This document shows positions 43,637 to 54,340 of a stretch of DNA of 64,000 nt, piece after piece. A program made the translations under genes and the position numbers. The DNA comes from Eggerthella sp. (GTDB lineage Bacteria; Actinomycetota; Coriobacteriia; Coriobacteriales; Eggerthellaceae). Numbering within the stretch: position 1 is the first letter of the stretch; each line of letters starts with the position of its first letter. The notes under the pieces are model-generated. The model was not told where the DNA came from and searched no databases. It was given only the letters and a program-made list of their open reading frames with translations. Where the stretch lies: positions 1 through 64,000 of the forward strand of contig JAUNWY010000003.1 in assembly GCA_030540085.1 (NCBI GenBank), written 5' to 3'.

Positions 43637-44233
43637 ATGGCAATTAACAGGACTCCGGTTCTCAAGCGTTGTCGCCAGCTCGGTCTGGATCCTTCTGTTC
43701 TCGGTTACAGCAGCAAGAAGGAATCCATCCGTCAGCCCAAGCGTCGTCGCAAGGAATCCGAATACGGTATGCAGCTGCGCGAAAAGCAGAAGGCCAAGTT
43801 CATCTATGGCGTTCTCGAGAAGCAGTTCCTCGGCTACTTCAAGCGCGCTAAGGCAATGCCCGGCATCACCGGTGACAACCTGATGCGTATCCTCGAGTCT
43901 CGTCTCGACAACGTAGTATTCCGTCTCGGCTTTGCCAAGACCCGCAAGGAAGCTCGCCAGATCGTTACCCACGGTCACATCCAGGTAAACGGCCGTCGCG
44001 TAGACATCCCGTCTTTCCGCGTTCGCCCCGGCGACCTTGTTGCTGTTACCCCCAAGGCCAAGGAACTCCTGGTTATCAAGAGCGCTCTCGTTTCCAACGA
44101 AGGCGTACAGGTTCCTGCATGGCTTGAGGTGGACATCGAAAAGCTGCAGGGCAGCGTTCTTGCTCTTCCTGAGCGTGAGCAGATTGATCTCGACATCAAC
44201 GAGCAGCTTATCGTCGAACTTTACTCGAAGTAA
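43637..44233 (+). CDS. rpsD: 30S ribosomal protein S4
   Basis: 198 residues, AAAGGA RBS, 19 bases after rpsK. The S4 RNA-binding domain is at about 87-150 (RLDNVVFRLGFAKTRKEARQ, HGHIQVNGRRVDIPS). The N-terminus lacks the four-Cys zinc knuckle, as in C- forms. A primary assembly protein of 30S that often represses its own operon. Confidence 0.98.
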   Translation: MAINRTPVLKRCRQLGLDPSVLGYSSKKESIRQPKRRRKESEYGMQLREKQKAKFIYGVLEKQFLGYFKRAKAMPGITGDNLMRILESRLDNVVFRLGFAKTRKEARQIVTHGHIQVNGRRVDIPSFRVRPGDLVAVTPKAKELLVIKSALVSNEGVQVPAWLEVDIEKLQGSVLALPEREQIDLDINEQLIVELYSK

Positions 44234-44270
44234 CGTACGCACTGCGGTTTATTAAGGAGGCTTATTCAAT

Positions 44271-45221
44271 ATGACAGAGTTCATGAGGCCGACAGTAACG
44301 ATCGAAGAGGTTAACGACACCGTTGCCCGCTTCATCGTGGAGCCGCTAGAGCGTGGCTACGGTTACACTCTTGGCAACTGCATGCGTCGTGTTCTGCTTT
44401 CGTCTCTCGACGGAGCAAAGGCGACTGCTATCCAGATCGATGGTGTACAGCATGAGTTCACCACCGCTGAGGGCGTAATCGAGGACATCACCGATATCGT
44501 CTTGAACGTTAAGGGCCTGGTTTTCAGCGCCCTTAACGGTGACATCAGCGAGGCCACTGCGCATGTACATGCTGAGGGTCCTTGCACCGTTACTGGTGCC
44601 GATCTCGAGGTTCCTACCGAATTCTCTCTGATCAACCCCGAGCACGTTATCGCAACTGTTGCTGACGGCGGCACGCTTGAGATGACCGTCCGTATTGGCG
44701 TGGGTCGCGGATATGTATCTGCTGAGCGCAACAAGCGCACGGAAGATCCTATCGGCATCATCCACGTTGACTCGCTGTTCTCGCCGGTTCGACGCTGCAC
44801 CATGGGTGTTACTGACACCCGCGTTGGCCAGCGCACCGACTATGACAAGCTTGTTCTTGAAGTTGAGACTGATGGCTCCATCAACCCCACTGAGGCTGTG
44901 TGCCGTGCTGCGAATATCATCAACCAGTACATGGGTGCATTCCTCATGCTCGACGAGGTAGAGGAAGACGAAGAGGGCGAAGTAGTTTCCATCTTCGCTC
45001 CCGAAAACCAGGAGACCAACGCTGAGCTCGACAAGCAGATCGAGGATCTGGACCTTTCCGTTCGTTCCTACAACTGCTTGAAGCGCGCTGGTATCCACTC
45101 TGTTCGTCAGCTGGTTGAGTATTCTGAGAACGACCTGCTCAACATCAGGAACTTTGGCGCGAAGTCCATCGAGGAAGTGAAGGACAAGCTCATTTCCATG
45201 GACCTCAATTTGAAGCAATAG
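44271..45221 (+). CDS. rpoA: RNA polymerase alpha subunit
   Basis: 316 residues, AAGGAGG RBS. The N-terminal dimerisation domain (PLERGYGYTLGNCMRRVLLS) and the C-terminal DNA- and activator-binding domain (LSVRSYNCLKRAGIHSV, NLRNFG-like NIRNFGAKSIEEVKDKL) are complete, with an acidic linker DEVEEDEEGE. The position after rpsD is normal for actinobacteria. Confidence 0.98.
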   Translation: MTEFMRPTVTIEEVNDTVARFIVEPLERGYGYTLGNCMRRVLLSSLDGAKATAIQIDGVQHEFTTAEGVIEDITDIVLNVKGLVFSALNGDISEATAHVHAEGPCTVTGADLEVPTEFSLINPEHVIATVADGGTLEMTVRIGVGRGYVSAERNKRTEDPIGIIHVDSLFSPVRRCTMGVTDTRVGQRTDYDKLVLEVETDGSINPTEAVCRAANIINQYMGAFLMLDEVEEDEEGEVVSIFAPENQETNAELDKQIEDLDLSVRSYNCLKRAGIHSVRQLVEYSENDLLNIRNFGAKSIEEVKDKLISMDLNLKQ

Positions 45222-45232
45222 GAGATTTAAAG

Positions 45233-45709
45233 ATGAGGCACAACTATAAGGGCCGCAAGCTTGGCACTGACTTCAGCCATACCAAGGCCATGAAAAAGAG
45301 CCTTGTTGCTGCGCTGTTCACCAACGACCGCATCAAGACGGTTGAGGCGCGCGCCAAGGAGATCCGCCCCGATGTAGACAAGATCATCACGTGGGCAAAG
45401 AAGGGCGACCTGCATTCCCGCCGTCTTGCTATCGCAGCACTTGGCGACAAGGAACTGGTACGCGAGGTATTCGAGAAGGTTGCTCAGGGTCAGTTCGCTG
45501 ATCGCCAGGGCGGCTACACTCGCATCATGAAGCTTGGCAACCGTAAGGGCGACAACGCTTCCATGGTAATCATGGAGCTCTGCACCGAGCCGGTACAGCC
45601 CAAGGAAAAGGCTGAGAAGCCTGCAGCTAAGAAGGAAGCTCCCAAGAAGGAAGAAAAGCCTGCAGAGGAGCCTAAGGCTGAAGAGGCAACCGAAGAGGCT
45701 GCTGAATAG
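45233..45709 (+). CDS. rplQ: 50S ribosomal protein L17
   Basis: 158 residues, AGGAGA upstream, 11 bases after rpoA. The core (residues 1-118: MRHNYKGRKLGTDFSHTKAM, GGYTRIMKLGNRKGDNA) is standard. About 40 further residues of Lys, Glu, Ala and Pro (EKPAAKKEAPKKEEKPAEE...) form a disordered tail, common in actinobacterial L17. It ends the cluster, with a terminator behind. Confidence 0.98.
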   Translation: MRHNYKGRKLGTDFSHTKAMKKSLVAALFTNDRIKTVEARAKEIRPDVDKIITWAKKGDLHSRRLAIAALGDKELVREVFEKVAQGQFADRQGGYTRIMKLGNRKGDNASMVIMELCTEPVQPKEKAEKPAAKKEAPKKEEKPAEEPKAEEATEEAAE

Positions 45710-45728
45710 TTTTAGCTTTATAGCTTTC

Positions 45729-45763
45729 AAAGGACCCGTTCGTAGGAACGGGTCCTTTTTTTG
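45729..45763 (+). terminator. Terminator of the ribosomal/rpoA cluster
   Basis: AGGACCCGTTC and GAACGGGTCCT form an 11-bp stem with a GTAG loop and a T-run. Between here and 46065 I see no other feature. Confidence 0.93.
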
Positions 45764-46065
45764 TTTTCATATAGCCTATAGGCTCAACATACAGTTTTCG
45801 ATTCTCATGCCCTATGCGGTGATGTGCAGGAACCCCTCCTAGGCGCGTTACGCTGCCGTTTCAGCTTCTTGGCGAGTACCTGACCTTCAAAGCAAAAATA
45901 CCAAGCTTTACGACCCGAACAAGGCTCTGCGAAATTACGATGGGTCTATTTCAACAAGACCGTGGCGAAACCGTGATATTCCAATTCTGTCACGCTTGCC
46001 CGATTACTATGAGTAACGCACTCTATGCTCGAATCGCGAATAGGAAAGTTTGGCTGGTTGAACTT

Positions 46066-46488
46066 ATGGCACGTTTTAGCGGGAACAGCAATTTCAAATA
46101 TCGCATGGCTCAATGGATGATGGGACGTTATGGCATCGATGAGCTAACTCAGGCTCTGATGCTCTTGGGATGCGGGTTCGTTCTGGTTAATTTCTTCGCG
46201 CATTCAGGCATCTTGTCAACGTTAGCTCTGCTGCTCATGGCGCTGGGTATTTTCCGTTGCTATTCAAGGAACATTGCAGCAAGGGCTCGTGAGTTGGCCA
46301 AGTACCAAGAGCTGATGGTGAAGCCCAAGGCTTGGTGGCGCCTGCTTAACAAGAAGTGGGTCAACCGCAAAACCACTATCTACTTCAAATGCAAAGGATG
46401 CGGTGCGGTTTTGAATGTGCCTAAAGGCAAAGGAAAGATTCTCGTCACCTGTCCAAAATGCGGTGCAAAAGAAGAGAAGCGTTCGTAG
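46066..46488 (+). CDS. Small membrane protein with a C-terminal zinc ribbon
   Basis: 140 residues from ATG 46066; ATGs at 46009 and 45940 are in frame, and none has a clear RBS. The segment MMGRYGIDELTQAL followed by two hydrophobic helices (about residues 30-70) and a C-terminal CKGCGAVLNVPKGKGKILVTCPKCG zinc-ribbon pair matches a widespread uncharacterised family of Gram-positive membrane proteins. The family start near GRYG is the reason for the short version. Function unknown. It precedes the nrdD promoter region. Confidence 0.75.
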   Translation: MARFSGNSNFKYRMAQWMMGRYGIDELTQALMLLGCGFVLVNFFAHSGILSTLALLLMALGIFRCYSRNIAARARELAKYQELMVKPKAWWRLLNKKWVNRKTTIYFKCKGCGAVLNVPKGKGKILVTCPKCGAKEEKRS

Positions 46489-46523
46489 CTCAATACTTCC
46501 TATGGGCATGGTGGTTACCATGT

Positions 46524-46571
46524 AATCTACATAATGTGTTCGTATTTATTCTTATACACTACATATAGTAT
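46524..46571 (+). promoter_or_regulatory. Paired NrdR boxes upstream of nrdD
   Basis: AATCTACATAATGTGT (46524-46539) and ACACTACATATAGTAT (46556-46571) match the NrdR consensus ACACWATATATWGTGT at about 11 and 14 of 16 positions. They start exactly 32 bases apart, the three-turn spacing required by NrdR tetramers. NrdR represses ribonucleotide reductase genes when dATP is high. Confidence 0.8.
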
Positions 46572-46688
46572 GCGTGCTGCCCAAAAATAATGAGCCGCTT
46601 AGAAAATCAAGGGGTTATTTAAAAATTTCTTGGGCGTAATATAGCCTTCGCTAGCTCGACTACTGCTAGCTTAGCGATCGCTATGAAT

Positions 46689-46767
46689 AAGAAAAGCGAC
46701 TTGTAATAAGGGAAGCAACTTTCCAGCAAGGGAAGTCACCTTCTAATAAGGGAAGCGCCTTCAAATT
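46689..46767 (+). repeat. Four 20-bp tandem repeats before nrdD
   Basis: Units at 46689, 46708, 46728 and 46748 follow AAGGGAAGNNACYTTCNAAT, each with an inverted GAAG/CTTC core. They lie between the NrdR boxes and the nrdD start, i.e. in the leader or promoter. Confidence 0.75.
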
Positions 46768-46812
46768 GGAGAGGGCATCTTCCCGCTTGGATATATTTTG
46801 TTAGGGGAGCGT

Positions 46813-49035
46813 ATGAAGATCATCAAGCGCGACGGCTCCGAAGCTGTTTTCGATTTGAGTAAGATTGCCAACGCCATTAAAGGTGCAAGCGACGAATCGC
46901 CCGAGAACGAGCGTCTAACTGCTCGTCAGATCGACTATGCCGCACATAATGTTGCGGACTTATGCGAAACCGCCGGCCATACCGTTTCCGTTGAGGAAAT
47001 CCAGGACATGGTCGAAAACGAAATCATGGCGCTTCAGAAGTTTGAGGTTGCCCGTCGGTATATCATTTACCGCTACGTGCAGAACATCAAGCGCCATTCC
47101 AACACTACTGACGACAAGATTCTTGCCCTCATCGAATGCAATAACGAAGAGGTTAAGCAGGAAAATTCCAATAAGAATCCCACGGTAAACTCGGTTCAAC
47201 GTGACTACATGGCGGGCGAGGTGTCTAAGGACCTTGCCACCCGTATCCTTCTTCCCGAAGATGTGGTAAAGGCGCACGAAGAGGGTATTATCCACTTCCA
47301 CGACTCCGATTACTTCGCACAGCACATGCACAACTGCGACTTGGTGAACCTGGAAGATATGCTGCAGAACGGAACGGTTATTTCCGGTACGCTCATCGAA
47401 AAGCCGCATAGCTTCTCTACGGCATGCAATATCGCAACGCAGATCATTGCTCAGGTTGCTTCGAGCCAGTACGGCGGTCAGTCCATTTCTCTTACGCACC
47501 TCGCTCCATTTGTCGAGGTCAGCCGTAAGAAGATTCGCCGCGATGTAATTCGTGAGCTTAATGAGGTTGGCGTAGAGCCCTCTGCTGAGCAGCTTTCGCG
47601 TATTGTTGAAGGCCGCTTGCGCGATGAGGTTCGTCGTGGCGTTCAGACCATTCAGTACCAGGTGGTAACGCTTATGACCACCAACGGTCAGGCTCCATTC
47701 GTTACCGTATTTATGTACCTGAACGAGGCGCGCTCCGAGCAGGAGAAGCACGACCTTTCCATCATCATCGAAGAGGTGCTGCGTCAGCGCTATGAAGGCG
47801 TGAAGAATGAAGAAGGCGTGTGGATCACCCCGGCGTTCCCGAAGCTTATTTACGTGCTGGAGGAAGACAACATCACCGAGGATTCCCGGTACTTCTACCT
47901 TACCCAGCTTGCTGCTAAATGCACGGCAAAGCGCATGGTTCCCGACTATATCTCCGAGAAGAAGATGCGCGAACTGAAGCTTTCCAAGGGCGAAACCCCT
48001 GGTAACGGCGATTGTTACACCTGTATGGGTTGCCGCTCTTTCCTGACCCCCGATCGTTCGGGCAACGGATATGGCAATGTGGCAAACGCGGGCAACTACG
48101 AACCGGGCAAGCCCAAGTACTACGGTCGCTTCAACCAGGGCGTCGTTACCATCAATCTGGTAGACGTTGCCTGCTCTTCTTATCGCGACATGGACAAGTT
48201 CTGGAGCATCTTCGAAGAGCGCCTGGAGCTTTGCAAGAAGGCGCTGATGTGCCGTCACGACCGCTTGAAGGGAACCCTTTCCGATGCGGCTCCTATTCTG
48301 TGGCAGTATGGTGCTCTTGCTCGCTTGAAGAAGGGTGAGCCTATCGATAAGCTCCTGTATGGCGGCTATTCCACCATCAGCCTGGGATACGCTGGTCTGT
48401 ATGAGTGCGTAAAGTACATGACGGGCAAGAGCCACACCGATTCGGAAGCAACGCCGTTCGCTATGGCCGTTATGCAGAAGATGAACGATAAGTGTACGGA
48501 ATGGAAAGCTGAAACCGACATCGATTTCAGCCTGTATGGCACGCCGCTTGAATCCACCACGTACAAGTTCGCCAAATCGCTGCAGCGCCGCTTCGGCAAC
48601 ATCCCTGGTGTTACCGACAAGGGCTATATCACCAACAGTTATCACGTTCACGTTTCCGAAGAGATCGATGCGTTCAAGAAGCTCGAATTTGAGAGCCAGT
48701 TCCAGCAGCTTTCTCCGGGTGGAGCAATCTCGTACGTGGAAGTACCTGATATGCAGGACAACCTGAAGGCCGTTGTTCGCGTGATGCAGTACATCTACGA
48801 CAACATCATGTACGCGGAATTGAACACCAAGAGCGACTATTGCCAGGAATGCGGCTTCGACGGCGAGATCCAGATCGTCGAAGATGACGGCAAGCTGGTA
48901 TGGGAGTGCCCGCATTGCGGCAATCGCGACCAGGAGAAGCTCAACGTTGCTCGTCGTACCTGCGGTTATATCGGCACTCAGTTCTGGAACCAGGGTCGCA
49001 CCGAAGAAATCCGTGACCGTGTCTTGCATCTGTAA
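46813..49035 (+). CDS. nrdD: Anaerobic ribonucleoside-triphosphate reductase
   Basis: 740 residues, GGGGAG RBS. A class III enzyme that makes dNTPs with a glycyl radical and formate. An N-terminal ATP-cone (residues 1-95, KIIKRDGSEAVFDLSKI) gives allosteric control. The C-terminal zinc site is CQECGFDGE...CPHCGN, followed by the radical loop RRTCGYIGTQFW, with Gly718 next to Cys717. Active-site cysteines are in the central barrel (CMGCRSFLTPDRSGNG). The activase gene nrdG follows after 83 bases. NrdR boxes upstream predict dATP-responsive repression. Confidence 0.97.
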   Translation: MKIIKRDGSEAVFDLSKIANAIKGASDESPENERLTARQIDYAAHNVADLCETAGHTVSVEEIQDMVENEIMALQKFEVARRYIIYRYVQNIKRHSNTTDDKILALIECNNEEVKQENSNKNPTVNSVQRDYMAGEVSKDLATRILLPEDVVKAHEEGIIHFHDSDYFAQHMHNCDLVNLEDMLQNGTVISGTLIEKPHSFSTACNIATQIIAQVASSQYGGQSISLTHLAPFVEVSRKKIRRDVIRELNEVGVEPSAEQLSRIVEGRLRDEVRRGVQTIQYQVVTLMTTNGQAPFVTVFMYLNEARSEQEKHDLSIIIEEVLRQRYEGVKNEEGVWITPAFPKLIYVLEEDNITEDSRYFYLTQLAAKCTAKRMVPDYISEKKMRELKLSKGETPGNGDCYTCMGCRSFLTPDRSGNGYGNVANAGNYEPGKPKYYGRFNQGVVTINLVDVACSSYRDMDKFWSIFEERLELCKKALMCRHDRLKGTLSDAAPILWQYGALARLKKGEPIDKLLYGGYSTISLGYAGLYECVKYMTGKSHTDSEATPFAMAVMQKMNDKCTEWKAETDIDFSLYGTPLESTTYKFAKSLQRRFGNIPGVTDKGYITNSYHVHVSEEIDAFKKLEFESQFQQLSPGGAISYVEVPDMQDNLKAVVRVMQYIYDNIMYAELNTKSDYCQECGFDGEIQIVEDDGKLVWECPHCGNRDQEKLNVARRTCGYIGTQFWNQGRTEEIRDRVLHL

Positions 49036-49118
49036 ACACCGTTGCGCTGCCCGTAGCGGGTGGCGCAACATTTCCTTAAGCGATTTTCTAGAAAATGGAA
49101 TGTATGACGGGATGATTC

Positions 49119-49667
49119 ATGAACTACGCCAACATTAAATATCGCGATATCGCTGATGGAGAAGGGGTGCGCACCACCCTGTTCGTGTCGGGATGCTCTC
49201 ATCATTGCGAGAATTGCTTTCAGCCCGAAACCTGGAGCTTTTCTTATGGTCAGGAATTCACCGCCGAGGTCGCCGATGAGGTTCTGGCAACGCTTGACGA
49301 TTTCTTCATTGACGGTTTGACTTTTTTGGGCGGCGAACCCATGGAGCCAGAAAACCAGCGCGGGTTGCTTGACCTGGCAAAACGGGCAAAGGCGCTGCAC
49401 CCCGAGAAAAGTATCTGGTGCTATACCGGCGACATATATGAAGACTTGATCGATGCCGCTTCACCTCGCCATACCGCGGAAACCGATGAGCTTTTGAGTT
49501 TGATCGATGTGCTGGTGGATGGCCCCTATATCGACAGCCTTCATGACATCACGTTGCGTTTTTGCGGTTCGTCGAACCAGCGCGTTATCGACATGAACGA
49601 AACGCGCAAGGCTGGCGATGTGGTGCTGTGGAAAGACGAAGAAGTGTACAGCACCCATTCGATGTAA
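49119..49667 (+). CDS. nrdG: Anaerobic ribonucleotide reductase activating protein (radical SAM)
   Basis: 182 residues. The radical-SAM iron-sulfur motif CSHHCENC (Cys26, Cys30, Cys33) and GGEP (SAM binding) are present. It uses flavodoxin-type electrons to create the glycyl radical on NrdD. GGGAT before the ATG is a weak RBS, so translational coupling to nrdD is possible. A 16-bp hairpin follows. Confidence 0.96.
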   Translation: MNYANIKYRDIADGEGVRTTLFVSGCSHHCENCFQPETWSFSYGQEFTAEVADEVLATLDDFFIDGLTFLGGEPMEPENQRGLLDLAKRAKALHPEKSIWCYTGDIYEDLIDAASPRHTAETDELLSLIDVLVDGPYIDSLHDITLRFCGSSNQRVIDMNETRKAGDVVLWKDEEVYSTHSM

Positions 49668-49688
49668 CCATAAGCTTTTCAGAGCAAG

Positions 49689-49725
49689 AATAGTGCCCGT
49701 CGGGACCTACCCGACGGGCACTATT
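49689..49725 (+). terminator. 16-bp hairpin after nrdG
   Basis: AATAGTGCCCGTCGGG and its exact complement flank a 5-base loop. The outer pairs are AATA/TATT; no longer T-run follows. Confidence 0.7.
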
Positions 49726-50124
49726 GCGTTGCGAGGACGGTGTTATGATGCAGCGCGTCCGCGGCGGGCTACTGGATGTCGGCGGTGGGTTTATGGCATA
49801 CCCCGCAACCCGTAATGGGGTGCTTGCACCAAGCCCTGCCTGCTTTCAGAAAGAGCGGTGGCGGCTCATTGCGCGCGCATTAAGTTTGCGGGTGGTATAC
49901 GGCAGGTCTGTAGCGGGCAATTTGGGCATTCCGCCGCCCGCCGCGTCAAGGGTGGTATGCGGCGCACCCGCGGCGCGCAAGCTTTGCCACTTACCGGCAG
50001 TGAGGACCTTTGCATTCCATGCGCTACGGGGTTGAATCGCGGCTTACATGACGTGCAATAGTTTCTTTTCGGCGATAGCCTGTTGTGCGCGCTCGTGTTT
50101 GGCCCCTCATGGCATACTGACACC
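49726..50124. other. GC-rich gap before the ECF transporter gene
   Basis: About 400 bases in which GGGTGGTATRCGGC recurs (about 49890 and 49958), together with CGCCGCCCGCCGCG-like words. No gene is supported. CATACT (50113-50118) lies 6 bases before ATG 50125 and is the candidate -10 of a leaderless transcript. Confidence 0.45.
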
Positions 50125-50964
50125 ATGGCAGCTTCATTACGCATATATATTCAGGGAGATACCCTCATCCATCGCGCTGATGCGCGCATGAAACTCGTGC
50201 TGCTGTTGCTGTTTTCGGTAGGGGTGTTCTTCGTTGACACCTGGCGAGGCCTTGGCGTCTATTCGCTAGTGGTTGTGGCAGTGGTTGCCGCAGGTCGCAT
50301 TCCCCTGGCACGAATGGGTGCGCTTTCGCTTCCCTTGGCGGTATTGCTTGCGTTCATCTGGGTGTGCAATGCGTTCGCCTTCGATGTCGGCAGCCTTGCC
50401 GAATCGGGGCTTGGCGGCGTTTCCGCGGGTTTCGCTGAAGGGTGGCAGCCCGTTGCCTTGGCGGGAACTTTTGGGTTTGTGCCGCAGGGGTGTATGTTTG
50501 CCTTGTTCTATGCGGTTCGCATCTTTCTCATCTTGTGGGCGAGCTTTGCGGTTTCATTTACCACTTCCGCTGAAGCGCTAACGGTCGCTTTTGCGTCGCT
50601 GATGCGTCCCTTGCGCGCCATTCGCGTTCCTGTCGATGATGCTGCTACCATGCTTTCTCTCGCAGTTCGCTTTATTCCCCTTACCGCAGAAGAATTGGCA
50701 TTGGTTCGCAACGCCCAAACGGCGCGTGGCGCGCAGTTGGAAAGCGGTAGCGTCTGGCAGCGCCTGTTTGCCTATCGGACGGTATTCATCCCCTTAGTGG
50801 TGCGCTTGTTTCGTCGGGCCGACACGTTAAGCATTTCCATGGTGGCGCGCTGCTATGGCAGCGCCCGTCGAACAAGCCTTGAAGAGTCTCACGTAGGCCT
50901 GCGGCAAGCGGTTGTTTTTTTGACATGTTCGGCTCTATTGTTGGTGGTCGCGTGCATTCTGTAG
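50125..50964 (+). CDS. ECF transporter T component (EcfT)
   Basis: 279 residues with five or six hydrophobic segments. EcfT is the membrane coupling subunit of energy-coupling-factor vitamin or metal importers, joining two ATPases to a substrate-binding S protein. The two coupling-helix Ala-Arg motifs appear as RNAQTARGAQ and MVARCYGSARR. No A or S subunits are adjacent, so they must be encoded elsewhere, as in group II systems with a shared module; the substrate is unknown. There is no RBS; a leaderless start is likely. Confidence 0.85.
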   Translation: MAASLRIYIQGDTLIHRADARMKLVLLLLFSVGVFFVDTWRGLGVYSLVVVAVVAAGRIPLARMGALSLPLAVLLAFIWVCNAFAFDVGSLAESGLGGVSAGFAEGWQPVALAGTFGFVPQGCMFALFYAVRIFLILWASFAVSFTTSAEALTVAFASLMRPLRAIRVPVDDAATMLSLAVRFIPLTAEELALVRNAQTARGAQLESGSVWQRLFAYRTVFIPLVVRLFRRADTLSISMVARCYGSARRTSLEESHVGLRQAVVFLTCSALLLVVACIL

Positions 50965-51034
50965 GCGTAAATGTTGCGCTTGCCAGTGCGGGGCGAGCTG
51001 AATGCGGGGCACATGGTATCATTCGAGTGTTTGA

Positions 51035-52354
<1,320 letters not shown>

Positions 52355-52375
52355 AACACCAGATTGATTTTCCCG

Positions 52376-52418
52376 AAGGGCCCGCAGGCGCAAAGCTTGC
52401 GGGCCCTTCTTGTGTTTT
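52376..52418 (+). terminator. Terminator of eno
   Basis: AAGGGCCCGCA and TGCGGGCCCTT pair and are followed by CTTGTGTTTTT. Confidence 0.9.
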
Positions 52419-52438
52419 TATCCCGCATTGCGGTATTG

Positions 52439-52480
52439 CGGCTCTCGTCTCCCACGCTCGAGCGCGGGAGACGAGAGCCG
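52439..52480 (-). terminator. 15-bp hairpin facing the end of the DUF362 gene
   Basis: CGGCTCTCGTCTCCC and its exact complement lie 10 bases beyond the minus-strand stop at 52491. There is no T-run; it may act as a barrier between convergent transcripts. Confidence 0.6.
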
Positions 52481-52490
52481 CTGGAGTCGG

Positions 52491-53501
52491 TTACCCCTCG
52501 AAGGGCTTTACGTGCGCAACGGCTTCGGCTTGGGCGATTTCCGCTTCGCCATTGTCCAGGTCGAGCAGGCGATATTTCCAGTTGCCCATTCCCAGCTCGT
52601 GCATATATGAGAGCTGACGCAGACCATGGCGCGTTTCGATTCGCTCGACAAGGTCGTGGTTGTCGCAGAGCCCCGCTTCGGTCATGGCGTATACCAGGTC
52701 AACGCAGGCGGAGTCGATGGCGCAGATATCGGTCGATGCCAGAATGCCCACATTCGGTGTGACAACTGGCATGGCGCCCGTGCCTTCACAGTCGCAGGAG
52801 ACCGACATATTGCGCATAACGTTGACGTACACAATGCCGTCCCCAAAGAAGTCGATAGTCGCCTTGGTGGATTCGGTCATGCGCTCCATCAGCTCTTCTT
52901 CGGCGATTGACCACAGGTTGTCGGAGCCAGGCACGGTGTGGATTTCGCCTTTGCCGATGCGGCCGTCGGCGCAGCCAATGCCCAAGTTCTTGTTGGATCC
53001 GCCGAAGCCGCCCATGGTATGACCCTTGAAGTGGGTGAGCGTGAGCATCGAATCGTAGTTCAGCATATGGGTGCCCACGTGCATTTCGCTAAACCACTTG
53101 CCGCCGGCAACGGGCAGGGTGGCAACGTCTTCCTCGTCCAAAATGTCTACGGGGCAGAATGTCCAGCCGTTGTGGGCGATGGTTTCGCGATGCTGTTCGG
53201 TGGTGTAGCGGTCGCCTTCATAGTAGGTGTTGGTTTCCACAATGGTGGCATCGGGTAGGTCTTCGGAGACGAGATCCTTCACCCAGTTGAAGGGAATGAT
53301 GTTGGGGCCGTCCTTTTCGCCAGTGTGCAGCTTGATGGCAATTTTGCCCGTAAGCTGTGGGGCTACTTTGGCAACCGCGCGGCGCAGGCCTTCAGGTGAA
53401 AGATCGCGCGTGAAGAATACGTCGGAAGTGGCACCATCGCGCTGGTCGAACGGCACGCGAACGCTGCCGTTGGTTGCTGTTTGCAGGTTTGCTTCAGTCA
53501 T
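52491..53501 (-). CDS. DUF362 family protein
   Basis: 336 residues, AAGGAG RBS. DUF362 proteins (COG2768, often described as Fe-S center proteins) share the pattern KIAIKLHTGEK, MLTLTHFKGHTMGGFGGSNKNLGIGCA and IDFFGDGIVYVNVMRN, all seen here. No ferredoxin-type CxxCxxC cluster is present, unlike many relatives; scattered cysteines (CDCEG, CADG) remain. No signal peptide. Function unknown. It is flanked by enolase (convergent) and the XRE regulator (same strand). Confidence 0.85.
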   Translation of the reverse strand: MTEANLQTATNGSVRVPFDQRDGATSDVFFTRDLSPEGLRRAVAKVAPQLTGKIAIKLHTGEKDGPNIIPFNWVKDLVSEDLPDATIVETNTYYEGDRYTTEQHRETIAHNGWTFCPVDILDEEDVATLPVAGGKWFSEMHVGTHMLNYDSMLTLTHFKGHTMGGFGGSNKNLGIGCADGRIGKGEIHTVPGSDNLWSIAEEELMERMTESTKATIDFFGDGIVYVNVMRNMSVSCDCEGTGAMPVVTPNVGILASTDICAIDSACVDLVYAMTEAGLCDNHDLVERIETRHGLRQLSYMHELGMGNWKYRLLDLDNGEAEIAQAEAVAHVKPFEG

Positions 53502-53574
53502 AGCGGCTCCTTAGAACGGAGTTTTTCTTTTCACTATGGTACCGCAACGAGCCATTTAAGCGACGCAGCGTTTC

Positions 53575-54186
53575 TTAAAATATGAAGCGAAGAACAACGA
53601 CGAATGCGGCGCCACAGATTGCGCTGAGCATCACCAAAAGCATATCGTGCGCGGATTTATGCTTGCGTACGAAGGCATTGTATCGCGAGGTGCGGTTGGG
53701 CTCTTCGCCTGCGCAGAACGCCAGGATTTCCTGGTAGGTAAGGATGTTGTTTCGGACTTTTGTCTTCTTTACGGCGAAGCTAAGCCCAAGAGCGGTGGCG
53801 AAAGTTGCCGCAAAAACAAGCAGGCAGGCCAAGCCTGATGCGGTGTTTTTATCAAAAAAGCTGTCAAGCGCAAAGAACAAGGTGACTATCGCAATAACGG
53901 TTAGCAGCATTTCGGCGGCGTACATCCAAATAAGGCTGTGGTCTGCTTTGCGGACGGATTCTTCCATGGTTTCCATGTCTCCTTTTATCAGCTCGTCGAT
54001 AGAGATATCGAAGGCAACACTGAGCAAAAGCAGGCTTTGAACATCGGGGTACGTGCGTCCTGTTTCCCAATTCGAAATGGTCTGGCGCGAAACGTAGATT
54101 TTCTCCGCTAGCGCTTCTTGGGAAATGCCCAGTGCTTGGCGGTGCTTCTTTATCTGTCCGGCTAGTTCCATTTCCGTGGCATCCAC
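53575..54186 (-). CDS. XRE-family regulator with C-terminal membrane segments
   Basis: 203 residues from a GTG with AGGAG 7-8 bases upstream. Residues 7-65 are a Cro/C1-type helix-turn-helix (QIKKHRQALGISQEALAEKI, SRQTISNWETGRTYPDVQSL). Then come two membrane helices (about 88-110 and 118-140) and a third near the C-terminus (about 180-202). Such membrane-bound XRE proteins are common in Gram-positive anaerobes; the signal and targets are unknown. Confidence 0.88.
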   Translation of the reverse strand: MDATEMELAGQIKKHRQALGISQEALAEKIYVSRQTISNWETGRTYPDVQSLLLLSVAFDISIDELIKGDMETMEESVRKADHSLIWMYAAEMLLTVIAIVTLFFALDSFFDKNTASGLACLLVFAATFATALGLSFAVKKTKVRNNILTYQEILAFCAGEEPNRTSRYNAFVRKHKSAHDMLLVMLSAICGAAFVVVLRFIF

Positions 54187-54340
54187 TTATTGCTCCTTGC
54201 TCGCATATGCAAGCCTGAGCTTGCCTTCGTCTTCCAGGATGACGTGCTCCGAAAAACTCTACCACCCAACTATTTCGACATAACGCATCATTGCTGGATT
54301 GATCGGTGTCAAAATCCTTTATCAACTCAATGATCAGCAG

